A stretch of DNA of 64,000 nt from Syngnathus acus (GCF_901709675.1 NC_051094.1:19498501-19562500); one strand, 5' to 3'; counted from the stretch's first letter, positions 1 to 10,534 are shown. The notes: a model not told the origin generated them from the sequence alone. Numbers and translations: made by a program.

Positions 1-439
1 TCTGTGGAGACAAGTCCGTTCACTCGGGTTGCCGCTTCAGTGGCGGGAGGGTCTGTGGGCCGTGTGCACACGTTTGCTAATGAGCCTTTTTCGTTCGTGC
101 TTCTATCAAGAATCTAACTCTGATTCAAAATTCTGTAACCGAATTCTAAATGATTCTGGCCTGATGGTCCCAGTTTCACGGTTATTGATGCCCAACCCTA
201 CTGCACACGAATGCTGAGTCATGTAGTGGCGGTGGCCGACTGCAACATGTGGAATGAGAACAATACAAAACTACCACCCCCCCCAAGTTCAAGCAACCAA
301 TCAGCGTCCGTGAGCACAGCACGTCCCCTAAAACGTTCCGGGTAGTACGGTGAAGACCCTGGTGGCTAGTAGGTACTTAGGAAGACACTGGTGGAACGTT
401 CCAAAACCTTCCGGAACCTTTTTAGTGCGTGAACAAGGA

Positions 440-1130
440 AAGTACACAAACTACCACTGCGAGGGGGGAGTTCCTGAATTAGTTACGACAGTGGGAAAAG
501 CCCCTATAATGAGAGATTTTAGACAAACGATCCACAACATTGATGGTAATGGGTTTGCCATGTGATATAGGAAGTTCAGTAACAAAGTCAAAAGCAATGT
601 GAGACCACAGGCAAGTGAATGGGAAACGGGCAAAGGAGACCCAATGTCCTTGCAGAGGCCAGGCCACCAAAACCTTTGGGCAATAAGGAAATGAGTCTGA
701 CTCACTTCCAGGTGACAAGCCACCTTGGAGGAATCTCCCCATTGCAACACCACCTCGTGCAACTGTGCAGGTACAAACAGCTTGTTGTTTGGGCATCCAT
801 CCAGGACGTGGGCCTCACTGGTAACGTTGGCCTCCTTCCTCTCAACATCCCACTGGAGGGCTACAACCACAGTTGCTGGGTGCCAGGGTACCAATGGGAG
901 GCCCAAAAATGCCAGACAGAGGTTTGGCATTCTGGGACCCTGGACGGTAAATGATGGTGAAATCAAAACACGTGAGGAACAGGGCCCAACGTGCTTGGTG
1001 AGAATTGAAACAATGGCCAGCAATTCCCGGTTACCAACATGGTGCACTCAGCGCGACTTAGGCAATGTGAGAAGAATGAACAATTGTGCAGAGGTTGGTC
1101 AACTGGGGAACGTTGGGTACCCCCACTCTT
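440..1130 (-). pseudogene. Ty3/Gypsy pol remnant (RNase H to integrase)
   Basis: Seen: minus-strand frames carry degenerate retrotransposon pol motifs in order. Near 1040 there is a VGNRELLAI stretch like the end of Gypsy RNase H. Near 790-640 a zinc-finger-like stretch precedes WWPGLCKDI, as in the integrase H2C2 region. Near 610-500 comes FDFVTELPISHGK followed by VVDRLSKISHY, as in the start of the integrase core. The motifs lie in two reading frames (451-1047 and 479-796), so the gene is frameshifted and dead. No LTR was recognised at either end. The family (Gypsy rather than BEL or retrovirus) is inferred from the VVDRxSK motif. It is a fragment and cannot make a working polymerase. Confidence 0.75.
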
Positions 1131-1830
1131 GAATGTGAGGCGTCAACCTCCACAACCAAAGGAAGATCAGGGTTAGGGTGTATGAGAAGCGGTGAACAAG
1201 AATATAGTGATCCCTCGCCACTTCGCGTTTCACGGCGAGGACTGACCGACGATCGGCGTCATATACACGCCCAAATCAGTTACATTTTCATTAAAGTCAT
1301 TGCAAATTGCAGCTTAAGCACTCTTCTTCTTTTCAACAGCAGCATTATGGCCTTTACTTACAGCATGGTTTCCCCACAACTTGTTTCAGTAGTTTTTTCA
1401 TACATACGAGTTTTTTTTTAACATTCTTTTTCTTTTAGCCATCGTTCAGGGTCAGAATTTCCTCGAGCAATGCTGTTCTCAATTCCATTTCAGGATTTTA
1501 TGAGCATCACAATGCTATTAGGCTGTGCTCCAACTTAGGCTAATGAGGCCTAGGTGTTGTTTTAGCTTACTCCAGGACTTGATAGTCGAGGACCAATTAA
1601 AACAAATTAGAGCCATGCATGCTCATACAAGCCACTTAATTGACCTAGCTTTACTTTTCTGATTTACTATTCTTGTCTGTGATACCCAGCCTATATATGT
1701 TATAGGGACATTGTTCTATAGTTGCAACTTCATTTATAAAACAGCAAATGGATGGAATAAGTTAAAGGTACTGTGATGTGATTTCTAAAATATAAATTTT
1801 TTGTCCCTCATCTTTAACTGTTCATGTACA
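1131..1830. other. Intergenic or intronic sequence, nothing recognised
   Basis: This 0.7-kb stretch is AT-rich with short homopolymers. No exon, terminal repeat or RNA gene was recognised. Short open frames here have no recognisable motif. Confidence 0.5.
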
Positions 1831-2662
1831 CCGTATTTTCCAGACTATAAGTCAGTTTTTTTCATAATTTGGTTGAGGGGGGGCGACTTATAATCAGGAG
1901 CGACTTATTTGTGAAATTATTAACACATTATTACTTGATCATTAAAACATTACTTAGTAGTATCCCGGGATGAGAATGGCAAATGTGAAAAAGCAGGGAA
2001 AAGTAGCGGTGGGGGAGGGGGAGATTTATATATATTATGCCGTCGCGGCGGGCGGAGGAATGCTCGCGAGTCGTCGAGGCCAACGTTGCCCGTCCAGCTG
2101 GCCGGCCGCTCCCCCCATATACAAAAGAAATAATTTTCTCAACGGCTTTACACGATTCACGAGAATACTTTTGACGGAAAAAAACACAGAAATCCACGGA
2201 TCCGCAGAAATTTCTCATCCCTGAGTATCGTTGATCACTTCACATGTTATTTTCACTTTAAACCGCATTAGGGCGCACTAGGCCTGTGGAATAACTGGAG
2301 ACGCCACTGACAATGAGTTCCATTCACTGACTGACTGTCATGGCATGCATGCACCCTATAATGCAGTGCGTCCTATGTGTGGATTAAATACAGAAAAGGC
2401 CCCGGAATTGAGTCTGCATCTTTTAACCCTAAGTCAAAGTCAAAGTCTGCTTTATTGTCAATTCCTTCACATGTCAAGACATACAAAGAGATCGAAATTG
2501 CGTTTCCTACTATCCCACGGTGGAGACAAGACTTATTACACCCAATTGGTCCACAGACAAACAAAACATTCACGTAAACAATACAAAAAGTAAACATAAG
2601 AAGGCACATACAATGAATAAATAAGAGCAACTTGTGAAGTGCCTTATAGTGCGGGAAATAGG
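1831..2662. mobile_element. pogo-type MITE with mismatched ends
   Basis: The left end begins CCGTATTTTCCAGACTATAA and continues with the CGACTTATA motif of the local MITE family. The right end (about 2636-2662) reads GCCTTATAGTGCGGGAAA, the related but distinct terminus seen at the pogo element at 33127. The body includes GAGGGCGCACTAG-like motifs. An L2 3' tail is inserted at about 2430-2635. Assignment to pogo follows from the shared termini with the transposase-bearing copy at 33127-36038. The two ends belong to different subfamilies, suggesting a recombinant or two adjacent truncated copies. Confidence 0.6.
2430..2635 (-). mobile_element. L2 LINE 3' tail
   Basis: Reads as the reverse complement of an L2 3' end: AAGTCAAAGTCAAAGTCTGC followed by TTTATTGTCAAT and an ACATGTCAAGACA motif. 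The same tail occurs at 22590-22985 (minus) and 26370-26410 (plus). Only 3' UTR remains, typical of a 5'-truncated retrotransposition. It sits inside a pogo-type MITE. Confidence 0.75.
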
Positions 2663-2669
2663 TTATATA

Positions 2670-3555
2670 CCTTATTTTCCGGACTATAAGTCGCAGTTCT
2701 TTTATAGTTTGGCCGAGGGTGCGACTTACAATCAGGAGCGATTTATATGTGAAATTACTAACTCATTATTACTTGATCATTAACACATTACTTACTCGTA
2801 TAGTTGATCACGTCATGTTATTTTCACTTTAAACCACATGAGGGCGCACTAGGCCTTGGAATAATTGGAGCCGCCATTGACTGAGTTTCATTCACTGACT
2901 TCTGGAGTTAGGAGTTGTTTATAACACAGAGGACAGAGATTGACACAAAGGACGAAGATTTCGAAGGATTTAATGATTTGGAGTGACACGGACGGTTCGA
3001 TAAACTTATTTATGTTATAGTTATTTGATATATAGTTTATTTAGTGTAGCAACTTGTGTATTGTTAGAGTTCAGTAGTTTCCGATTGTCTAGGGAGGCCG
3101 TGAAGGCAGCAGGGGGGAGGAGATGGGAAGAGCGATCCGGGGCGCTTTGTTAGAGCACACACTGTGTGTTGGCTCGTGTTGAGCTCTTGTTTTGTGAAAT
3201 AAAGAGCCGGTTACCAAACCCATGACTTGCCTGGTACTTTGGTAACGCTACAATATAGGTTATATGGTTCTGTGGAATAATTGGAGCCGCAACTGACGAC
3301 GTGTCTGACGTCAGCACCGAATGTACTTCCGGAGTCTGCAGCGTTTTGTTTTTTTAAGTAACACAGAGGACGAATATTTTGAGAGATTTAATGATTTGGA
3401 GTGACACAAATGGTTCGATAAAATTTTTATTTTTTTAGTTATTTGATATATAGTTTATATATAGTTACATGGGTCTGTGGAATAATTTTATCTGCAACTT
3501 ACGTCAGCGGCGCGCCGCACACACTTCCGGGTCAGAAGTGTTTAGGGCCAAAACC
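2670..3555 (+). mobile_element. pogo-type MITE with repeated transposase tail
   Basis: Starts with a CTTATTTTCCGGACTATAAG-like terminus. It holds two or three similar units of roughly 190 bp, each running from a GTGGAATAATTGGAGC motif to a short coding tail ending GATTTGGAGTGA. In frame the tail reads DEDFEGFNDLE-stop, resembling the acidic C-terminus of the pogo transposase at 33640-33700. A TG...CA-bounded LTR-like piece (3045-3252) interrupts it. No complete right terminus was found, so the end is approximate. Confidence 0.6.
3045..3252 (+). mobile_element. Putative solo LTR (208 bp)
   Basis: Begins TGTAGCAACTTG and ends GTAACGCTACA, giving TGTAGC/GCTACA inverted termini as LTRs have. AATAAA (GTGAAATAAAGAGCC) lies about 50 bp before the 3' end. 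A second, reversed copy of the 3' half occurs at 4313-4390. No clear 4-6 bp target duplication was found and no internal coding region is attached. Family unknown. Confidence 0.5.
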
Positions 3556-3735
3556 AGGGGTCGGCAACCTGCGGTTCCAGAACCGCATGTAGCTCTTTAG
3601 CACTCCCCGAGCTGGAGGTTTTGCAAAAATGTGTAAAAACAAATTTTGCTTTTTTTTTTTTTTTTTTTTTTTTTATAAATATGTTTTTTAGATGGTAATC
3701 ATGACACAAACATTCTTATGCTGTAAAAATGTATG
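3555..3735 (+). mobile_element. hAT 5' end fragment (GGGTCGGCAACC type)
   Basis: Begins CAGGGGTCGGCAACCTGCGG, a classic Charlie-like hAT terminus, followed by CGCATGTAGCTCTTTAG and a long poly-T. The matching 3' terminus is not present before the next element at 3738, so it is truncated. Confidence 0.6.
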
Positions 3736-4312
3736 TACCGTAATTTTCGGACTAAAAGTCGCTCCGGAATATAGGTCGCATTAGCCATAAAATGCACAAT
3801 AACGTGAAAAAAAACATATATAAGTCGCTCCGGAGTATAAGTCGCATTTTGGGGGGAAATTTATTCGACAAAATCCAACACCAAGAACAGACATGAACGA
3901 GCAAGAACAGGCTAAACGATAGGTATGCTAACGTGACATAAACACAAACGAAGAGCTGAGAACGGGCCTGACGTAACATTCAGAGTTATTAAAAAAAACT
4001 ATTACATAAAATAACACGTTTATAAAACCATCTGTGTCACTCCAATTCATTAAATCCATCGATCGTCCTTTGTCAACAATGGGTGCGCGCCGCTGACGGC
4101 GCTTGCACTTCAAAATATTCCACAGGCCCATATAACGATATATAAATTAGATATCAAATAACTATTATATAAGCAATAATATTATCAAACCATCTGTGCA
4201 CTCTAAATCATTAAATCCATCGATCAAATTCCTCGTCCTTTGTCAACAACGCCGCGCGTGCACCCTGACGTCAGCCTCGTCGTTATTCCACAGATCTAGT
4301 ATATAACTATAT

Positions 4313-4702
4313 TGTAGCGTTAACAAAGTACAAGGAAAGACGTGGGTTTGGTAAACGGCTCTTTATTTAACAAAACAAACTTCCAGGCGTGTGGCGGCGT
4401 GGACTTCCAGCCACGGAGGTGGAAGAGAGATCCATAGAATAGGACCGGGCGTGCGTTAAAGCCATGACCGAGCCCCATCCACCGTCCCCGGACAGCCACC
4501 CGGCCGAGCGCCGGCCCCCGACTTCTATCCACGGAGGTGAAAGAGAGCTCCGTAGAGTAGGACCGGGCGTGCGTAAAAGCCATGTCCGAGCCCCATCCAC
4601 CATCCCCGGACAGCCACCGGGCCGAGCGCCGGCCCCCGACTTCTATCCACGGAGGTGAAAGAGAGCTCCGTAGAGTAGGACCGGGCGTGCGTGAAAGCCA
4701 TA
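4313..4702 (-). mobile_element. LTR-like insertion carrying a minisatellite
   Basis: Read on the minus strand, its end (AAATAAAGAGCCG, then GTTAACGCTACA) matches the 3' end of the LTR at 3045-3252. The rest consists of repeats of a 118-bp, GC-rich unit. It interrupts a pogo-type MITE between ATATAACTATAT and TTTTTCAAACC. A related inverted copy without the LTR 3' end is at 51300-51675. Confidence 0.55.
4382..4700. repeat. 118-bp GC-rich minisatellite, about 2.7 units
   Basis: The landmark GAGCCCCATCCAC recurs at 118-bp spacing (4464 and 4582 frames of reference), as do GACTTCTATCCACGGAGGTG and GGACCGGGCGTGCGT. Short open frames here are by-products of the repeat. The same unit in reverse orientation occurs three times at 51300-51660. 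Confidence 0.85.
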
Positions 4703-5160
4703 ATAGTTTTTCAAACCTTCTGTGTCACTCCAAATCCTTAAATCCTTCAAACTCTTCGTCCTCCGAGTCACAACAAAGCCGCTAATGATGCCGGTAGTAC
4801 TTGGGGCCCTTCGTCATCTTCGTCATCCCGTGATCAATCTTTGTCCTTTTTGTAAACAACCGCCGCGCTGCTGACGTCACTTGAAATTCAAATTACAGTA
4901 ATCCCTTGCTACATTGCGGTCCGTTTATCGCGGTTTCACTTTTTTTTTTTGAAAATTCTTGGAAAAATTCACATATAAGTCGCTCCTCATTATAAGTCGC
5001 CCCCCACCCAAACTATGAAAGAAAATGCGACTTATAGTCCGGAAATTACGGTAGTTGTAAATATTAAAAATACAGAATTTCAGAATGGCGCCAAATAGCA
5101 AAATTGCGTCACAGTCTGCGACACAGCACTGGCGAGTTGTAAACTGAGTGATGGGCCATG

Positions 5161-5310
5161 AATTCAAAAGGCAAAAAGGGAAAGATTACTGATGAGAACA
5201 AAGGTTTTAAGAAAGAATGGAGTGAACTATTCGTTTTCATTGTCAATGCAGAAGGATGCCTGCATGTTTGATTTGCAATGAGAAGTTGTGAAATAAGAAG
5301 AGCAATTTGG
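5161..5310 (+). pseudogene. hAT (ZBED) transposase N-terminal remnant
   Basis: Translation near 5170-5290 contains GKITDENKGFKKEWSELFVF followed, after a frame break, by a C-x-x-C-like stretch. This resembles the N-terminal BED-type zinc finger start of hAT transposases such as the GTF2IRD2/ZBED group. It is cut at about 5310 by another repeat. Short, frameshifted and nonfunctional. Confidence 0.5.
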
Positions 5311-5775
5311 AGCGACCATGCCCTGAACCATGACGTTGAACCATCTTTGTTTTAGGTCATTTGTCAGTTGTTTTGAGGCTCTCATGTTGCCACTCTTCAG
5401 AGAAGATGCAAAGAGGAGAACAACTTGCAACTGGCCACCTTAAATACCCTTTCTCATGATTGGCTTCACCTGTGTATGTAGATCAAGGTTCAATGAGCTT
5501 ACCAAACTAATTTTCTGTTCCAATAATTAGTGCTAAAGGCATTCAAATCAATAAAACAAGGGTGCCCATATTTATGCACCTGCCTACTTTTGTTTAAGTA
5601 ATGATTGCACACTTTCTGTAAATCCTATAAACTTTATTTCACTTCTCAAAAATCACTGTTTGTCTGCTATAGGATATATTTAACTGAGATTGCTGATCCG
5701 AACAAAAAAGGATGAAGGAAAATCTTGAAAATTATCAGGGGTGCCCAAACTTTTTTCATACGACTAAGTGGCACC
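5311..5775. mobile_element. Unclassified DNA-transposon fragment
   Basis: Non-coding sequence ending GGGGTGCCCAAACTTTTTTC, with a GGGTGCCCATATTTATGCAC motif inside. These are hallmarks of a widespread fish DNA repeat, but the superfamily could not be assigned from the sequence. No complete inverted terminus or target duplication was found. Confidence 0.4.
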
Positions 5776-5934
5776 AGATCCTGCCTTTTTTATCCTACTA
5801 AGCGAAGAGCAGGTTTTACATGTCTTTTCCTTCGCTGATTCACACTTAGCATCTCAATAACCCCTGTTTTCCTCTTCGATCCAACAGCCTTCCCTTCCCA
5901 TCCGTGCTGTGGAAAACAAAAATAATAACAATAA

Positions 5935-6195
5935 TAATAATACATTTTATTTGTAAGGCGCCTTTCAAGGCACTCAAGGTCGCCGAACACACATAAAATA
6001 GCAGGCACAATTAAAAGAAAAGAAAGTCTAAAAGCAAAGAACATCTGCAGGAGAGTAATAAAATTAGACAAATGCCTGCCTAAACAGGTGGGTTTTGAGG
6101 TGGGATATGAACAGTTGGATGGAGTCAATGTTTCTGGTGTCCGGGGGAGGGAATTCTAGAGGCGAGGGGCAGAGCAACTGAAGGCTCTGGCCCCC
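5935..6195 (-). mobile_element. Rex1-like LINE, 3' end
   Basis: On the minus strand this is the 3' UTR of the LINE at 7651-9291. It ends in a Rex1-style (ATT)n tail near 5925-5945, after a GAGTGCCTTGAAAGGCGCC motif. It is separated from the rest by the Tc1 insertion at 6199-7648. Confidence 0.6.
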
Positions 6196-6198
6196 ATA

Positions 6199-7648
6199 CA
6201 GTGCCTTGCGAAAGTATTTGGCCCCCTTGAACCCCTTGCGCTAATACTTTGTAGCGCCACCTTTTGCTGCAATTACAGCTCCAAGTCGCTTGGGGTATGT
6301 CTCTATCAGTTTTGCACATCGAGAGACTGGAATTCTTGCCCATTCTTCCTTGCAAAACAGCTCGAGCTCAGTGAGGTTGGATGGAGAGCGTTTGTGAACA
6401 GCAGTCTTCAGCTCTTTCCACAGATTCTCGATTGGATTCAGGTCTGGACTTTGACTTGGCCATTCTAACACCTGGATACGTCTATTTGTGAACCATTCCA
6501 TTGTAGATTTGGCTTTATGTTTTGGATCATTGTCCTGTTGGAAGATAAATCTCCGTCCCAGTCTCAGGTCTTTTGCAGACTCCAACAGGTTTTCTTCCAG
6601 AATGGTCCTGTATTTGGCTCCATCCATCTTCCCATCAATTTTAGCCATCTTCCCTGTCCCTGCTGAAGAAAAGCAGGCCCAAACCATGATGCTGCCACCA
6701 CCATGTTTGACAGTGGGGATGGTGTGTTCAGGGTGATGAGCTGTGTTGCTTTTACGCCAAACATATCGTTTTGCATTGTGGCCAAAAAGTTCGATTTTGG
6801 TTTCATCTGACCAGCGCACCTTCTTCCACATGTTTGGTGTGTCTCCCAGGTGGCTTGTGGCAAACTTTAAACGAGACTTTTTATGGATATCTTTGAGAAA
6901 TGGCTTTCTTCTTGCCACTCTTCCATAAAGGCCAGATTTGTGCAGTGCACGACTGATTGTTGTCCTATGGACAGACTCTCCCACCTCAGCTGTAGTTATC
7001 TGCAGTTCATCCAGAGTGATCATGGGCCTCTTGGCTGCATCTCTGATCAGTCTTCTCCTTGTTTGAGATGAAAGTTTGGAGGGACGGCCGGGTCTTGGTA
7101 GATTTGCAGTGGTCTGATACTCCTTCCATTTCAATATAATTGCTTGCACAGTGCTCCTTGAGATGTTTAAAGCTTGGGAAATCTTTTTGTATCCAAATCC
7201 GGCTTTAAACTTCTCCACAACAGTATCTCGGACCTGCCTGGTGTGTTCCTTTGTCTTCATGGTTCTCTCTGCGCTTTAAACAGAACCCTGAGACTATCAA
7301 AGAGCAGGTGCATTTATACGGAGACTTGATTACACACAGGTGCATTCTATTTATCATCATCAGTCATTTAGGACAACATTGGATCATTCAAAGATCCTCA
7401 CTGAACTTCTGGAGTGAGTTTGCTGCACTGAAAGTAAAGGGGCCGAATAATATTGCACGCCCCACTTTTCAGTTTTTTATTTGTTAAAAAAGTTTAAATT
7501 ATCCAATAAATTTCGTTCCACTTCACGATTGTGTCCCACTTGTTGATTCTTGACAAAAAATTAAACTTTTATATCTTTATGTTTGAAGACTGAAATGTGG
7601 CGAAATGTTGAAAGGTTCAAGGGGGCCGAATACTTTCGCAAGGCACTG
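6199..7648 (-). mobile_element. Tc1-like transposon, structurally complete
   Basis: Termini CAGTGCCTTGCGAAAGTATT (left) and the reverse complement ending GGCACTG (right) are flanked by TA on both sides (6197-6198; 7649-7650). Length is 1450 bp. The 5' (right) end carries a second, internal copy of the GGGGCCGAATA motif near 7440, so the right end has an IR/DR-like double repeat, while the left end has only a single short repeat. It is inserted in the 3' UTR region of a Rex1-like LINE. The single open transposase gene suggests a fairly recent insertion. Confidence 0.92.
6241..7260 (-). CDS. Tc1-like transposase, intact 339 aa
   Basis: Uninterrupted frame from ATG at 7260 to a stop near 6241; 339 residues against about 340 for Tc1/Sleeping Beauty-type proteins. 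Order: an N-terminal paired-type helix-turn-helix (residues 1-60, with SQALNISRSTVQAI), a GRP-type hook (PRPGRPSKLS, about 56-65), a second HTH to about 120, then the DDE catalytic domain. The catalytic triad is visible: D in [12 protein letters not shown] in FQQDNDPKHKAK, E in [11 protein letters not shown]; 34 residues separate the last two, i.e. DD34E. The C-terminal GGATKY motif is present. Function (family knowledge): cut-and-paste transposition at TA sites. No missing key residue is seen, so it may be active or recently active. Confidence 0.93.
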   Translation of the reverse strand: MKTKEHTRQVRDTVVEKFKAGFGYKKISQALNISRSTVQAIILKWKEYQTTANLPRPGRPSKLSSQTRRRLIRDAAKRPMITLDELQITTAEVGESVHRTTISRALHKSGLYGRVARRKPFLKDIHKKSRLKFATSHLGDTPNMWKKVRWSDETKIELFGHNAKRYVWRKSNTAHHPEHTIPTVKHGGGSIMVWACFSSAGTGKMAKIDGKMDGAKYRTILEENLLESAKDLRLGRRFIFQQDNDPKHKAKSTMEWFTNRRIQVLEWPSQSPDLNPIENLWKELKTAVHKRSPSNLTELELFCKEEWARIPVSRCAKLIETYPKRLGAVIAAKGGATKY

Positions 7649-7650
7649 TA

Positions 7651-9291
7651 GTTGACAGACGAAATGGGGGGACAGTGAGGGTGATACTGGAGGCAGACCT
7701 GAGAGACCGGGTGGGAATGTGTATGTGAAGGAGGTCTGACAGGTATGGAGGGGCGAGGTTATGGATAGCCTTGAATGTGTGGAGGAGGATTTTATGATCA
7801 ATCCGCTGTTTTATGGGGAGCCAGTGAAGTTGGTGTAGAACGGGAGTGATATGATGGTAGACAGGGGTTCCGGTGACAATGCGAGCAGTAGCAATTTATG
7901 GAGGAGTTTGTGAGGGAGACCGACAAGGATTGAGTTACAATAATCCAGACGAGCGGTGACAAGAGAGTGGACTAGGATAGCAGCACTGTGTGGGGTGAGT
8001 GATGAACGGAGGCGATTAATGATACGGAGGTGAAAATAGGCATAACGGATAGTGTTGTTTATGTGGGTGCTGAATGATAGGGTGCTATCAAGGACGACAC
8101 CAAGGCTCTTTGCCTGAGGGGAAGGGGAAACAGAGGAAGTGTCAATGGTGAGTGTGAAACAGGGTTGTTTGTTGAGAGAAGTTTTGAGGACTACCTCAGT
8201 TTTGTCACTGTTTAGTTTAAGGACGTTTCAGGTGAACCAGGATTTAATTTCTTGAAGGCACGCACTGAGGGAGGAGGGTGGGAGGCTGGAAGGATGTTTT
8301 ATTTACGGAAAATCTGACCAAGCGGGAGGAGATAAATAGGATGGGACCAAGGACGGAACCCTGGTGAACACCGGAGGACACGGGGGAGGGGTGAAATGTG
8401 AATGATTTTAACTGGATAAATTGAGAACGGCCAGAGAGACAAGAGTGAAACCAGTGCAGGGGTGTGTCAACCAGTCCAATAGAGGCTAGTCTTCCGAGGA
8501 GGATGGAGTGAGAGATGGTGTCGAAAGCTGCACTTAAATCAAGAAGAATGAGTATGGATATGAGACCAGAGTCGGCTGCACTCATTGGTGATTTTAATAA
8601 GGGCTGTTTCTGTACTGTGTCGAGGGCGAAAACCGGACTGGAACTGTTCGTATAGATTATTATTAGTGGGTGTGGATTTGTGATGCAACGACTTTTTCAA
8701 GAATTTTGGAGAGAAATGGCAGGTTGGAGATGGGACGGAAGTTACTGAGGATATTGGGGTCTAAGCCTAGTTTTTTAAGAGTTGGTTGGACTGTAGCTGA
8801 TTTGAAAGATAGAGGGACAGAACCAGAGGTGCGGAAAGAATTGATGATGGCAGTAATCAGGGGGAACAGAGAGGGGAGAGAGCCTAAGACTAGGGAAGAA
8901 GGCAGGGGGTCAAGTTGACATGTAGATGGCTTTAAATTTTTAATGAGTTTAGATAGATCAGCAGCAGAGGGAAGTTGGAATCAGGAAAGAGAGAGGGGGT
9001 GGGATGAGGAAGGAAAGAAGATGAACAGCTAGACTTGTTAGGGGTCAGTTGTTGGTGGATAGTGGCTATTTTATTGTCGAAGAAGGACATCTGGGTGTTA
9101 CAGTGACCAGTAGAGTAGAAGTGTGGGGGGAGGGAGTCACAGGGGCGGGTTGAATTATTAATTATGGAGAACAGGACTCTGGTGTTTCCCGCACCAGCTG
9201 TAATTTTCTCCGCAAAATAGTGTGATCTTGCGGAGGAAATTGCATCCTTATATTGCATTATGTGAGTATGGTAAAACTGTTTACTATCCAA
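7651..9291 (-). pseudogene. Rex1-like LINE ORF2, reverse transcriptase remnant
   Basis: Read on the minus strand. 9291-8935 encodes the linker upstream of the RT (SSARSHYFAEKI, FSIINNSTRPCDSLPPH). 8585-8330 encodes RT blocks LILLDLSAAFDTISHSILL and GVHQGSVLGPILF. 8240-7650 holds the thumb and C-terminal part in other frames (SLGVVL-like and [13 protein letters not shown]-like stretches). The YADD box region around 8290-8330 is disrupted. Several frameshifts and stops make it dead. Assignment to the Rex1/L2 group is by motif style and by the (ATT)n tail at 5925-5945; other CR1-superfamily clades are possible. The Tc1 at 6199 splits it from its 3' UTR. Confidence 0.7.
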
Positions 9292-10030
9292 AAATATTCT
9301 GTGCCAGGAGCAAATTGTGAATTATTAAATCATTACGACATATTGGATATACATTAGTATTAAGTAGTACAGTTTATACTCGTGCATTTATATCAATTGT
9401 TTCCATAAATTAAGACAATGATGAATATTGTCATCTCACAATAAGTTTAATTTTTACGAGACGTCTGGCCCAAAAGACCCTTGCAAGTTGTACTTTTACA
9501 CAAATTATAAAAAAAAAAAAAAAACTTACCATGCAAAGTTGTCCACACTTGTGTTTGTATTTTTTGGCATCTCATCCGTCTTCTTAGAAGCCTTTTCTCC
9601 CGCATCAATTTGATTATTTCTCAATGTCTTCATTCGGACTTAGTTCTGCCTTCAATAAATTCTCTGAGCCCAAGCATTATTGAGCAGCGATATTACAGTA
9701 TGACTTGATTAGGACCAAATATTTTCTCATACTATGTTCTTTCCACATAAATCACGCAGGTTTCTTGAGTCTCTGTGACTAGCTCCCATCAGATTTAATT
9801 GCACAATTGGTTGGAGGCCAAACAAGCCAATCATAATTGTATTCATGGGCTCTTTCGTCATTCTGGTTGGTTGTCAACTTGTCCGTCCCCTTGCATCACC
9901 ATGGTACTTTGATGAGAGACAACCTAAACAGACACGCCCATCCTTCGCTCACTTAGCAAGCCAGTGTTTTTTGGACAGTTTTCTGGCATTAGCAATTCGA
10001 TGAAACTTCGAAGCAATTCGACTGATACAA
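9292..10030. other. AT-rich sequence, nothing recognised
   Basis: No coding motif, terminal repeat or RNA gene recognised. It includes a poly-A run near 9508-9523. Confidence 0.45.
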
Positions 10031-10534
10031 CTACTCAAAATACACTCACAACAAGTGAAAACAGAGCGCACAGCTCCAAAATCAGCAGAAAGACTGACGC
10101 TAATGGTATGAAAAGAGTGCAGACAATATTATTAAAATGAAATAATTTGTTATTTTTGTGTCATCTCAACATCTTTATTGTGTCCGTCGTTTCCAAAGAT
10201 TGAAGGAGCTGAACCATCAATGAAATGAGGTCTTTCGGCAAATCCTTCTCTGAACTGACAAAAGATTTCTGAAACACTCCTTAACAAGCAGAACTTTGCC
10301 CGCAGACGAGGGAACACTGCTTGGAAAATGAAATTTGACCAGGCACTTTTTTGAGGTTCTGATGTTGTGCAATGATTTGCGTGGATTGATGCATCCAACA
10401 ACGGAACATTTTGATCTCTCCACTTCGGTATCCTTGAGTTGTTTGGACTACAAAAGTCTCACAGAGTCATAAACAAGGCGGATTCGCCATGTTCATTACT
10501 CGGATTTTGGTTTGTCCTGCCCCAACAGATGTGA
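10031..10534 (-). pseudogene. THAP-domain fragment, inverted partner of 22058-22565
   Basis: On the minus strand, from 10423 down, a frame contains KCSVVGCINPRKSLHN and then CLVKFHFP. This spacing and these residues match the start of a THAP zinc finger (C-x2-5-C with a downstream basic F-H-F-P stretch). The rest is frameshifted. The whole 0.5-kb segment reappears at 22058-22565 in the opposite orientation. THAP domains occur in P-element-like and Kolobok transposases and in host factors. The element type is not determined. Confidence 0.55.

Larger units (their letters stand above)
3738..5051. mobile_element. pogo-type composite MITE, TA-flanked
   Basis: Left terminus CCGTAATTTTCGGACTAAAA and right terminus GACTTATAGTCCGGAAATTACGG are near-perfect inverted repeats, each flanked by TA (3736-3737; 5052-5053), the usual pogo/Tc1/mariner target duplication. 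Inside, in reverse orientation, the transposase-tail unit (TCACTCCAA...CATTAAATCC) occurs three times (about 4035, 4190, 4720). An LTR-like insertion with a 118-bp minisatellite lies at 4313-4702. The element is 1.3 kb and has no transposase gene. Confidence 0.7.

Noticed and set aside
4320-4785. Several proline/arginine-rich frames in both strands (also 51231-51712)
   Set aside because: They repeat with the 118-bp minisatellite unit and exist in several frames at once.
6488-7071. Plus-strand frames of 60-82 codons
   Set aside because: Shadows of the intact minus-strand Tc1 transposase.
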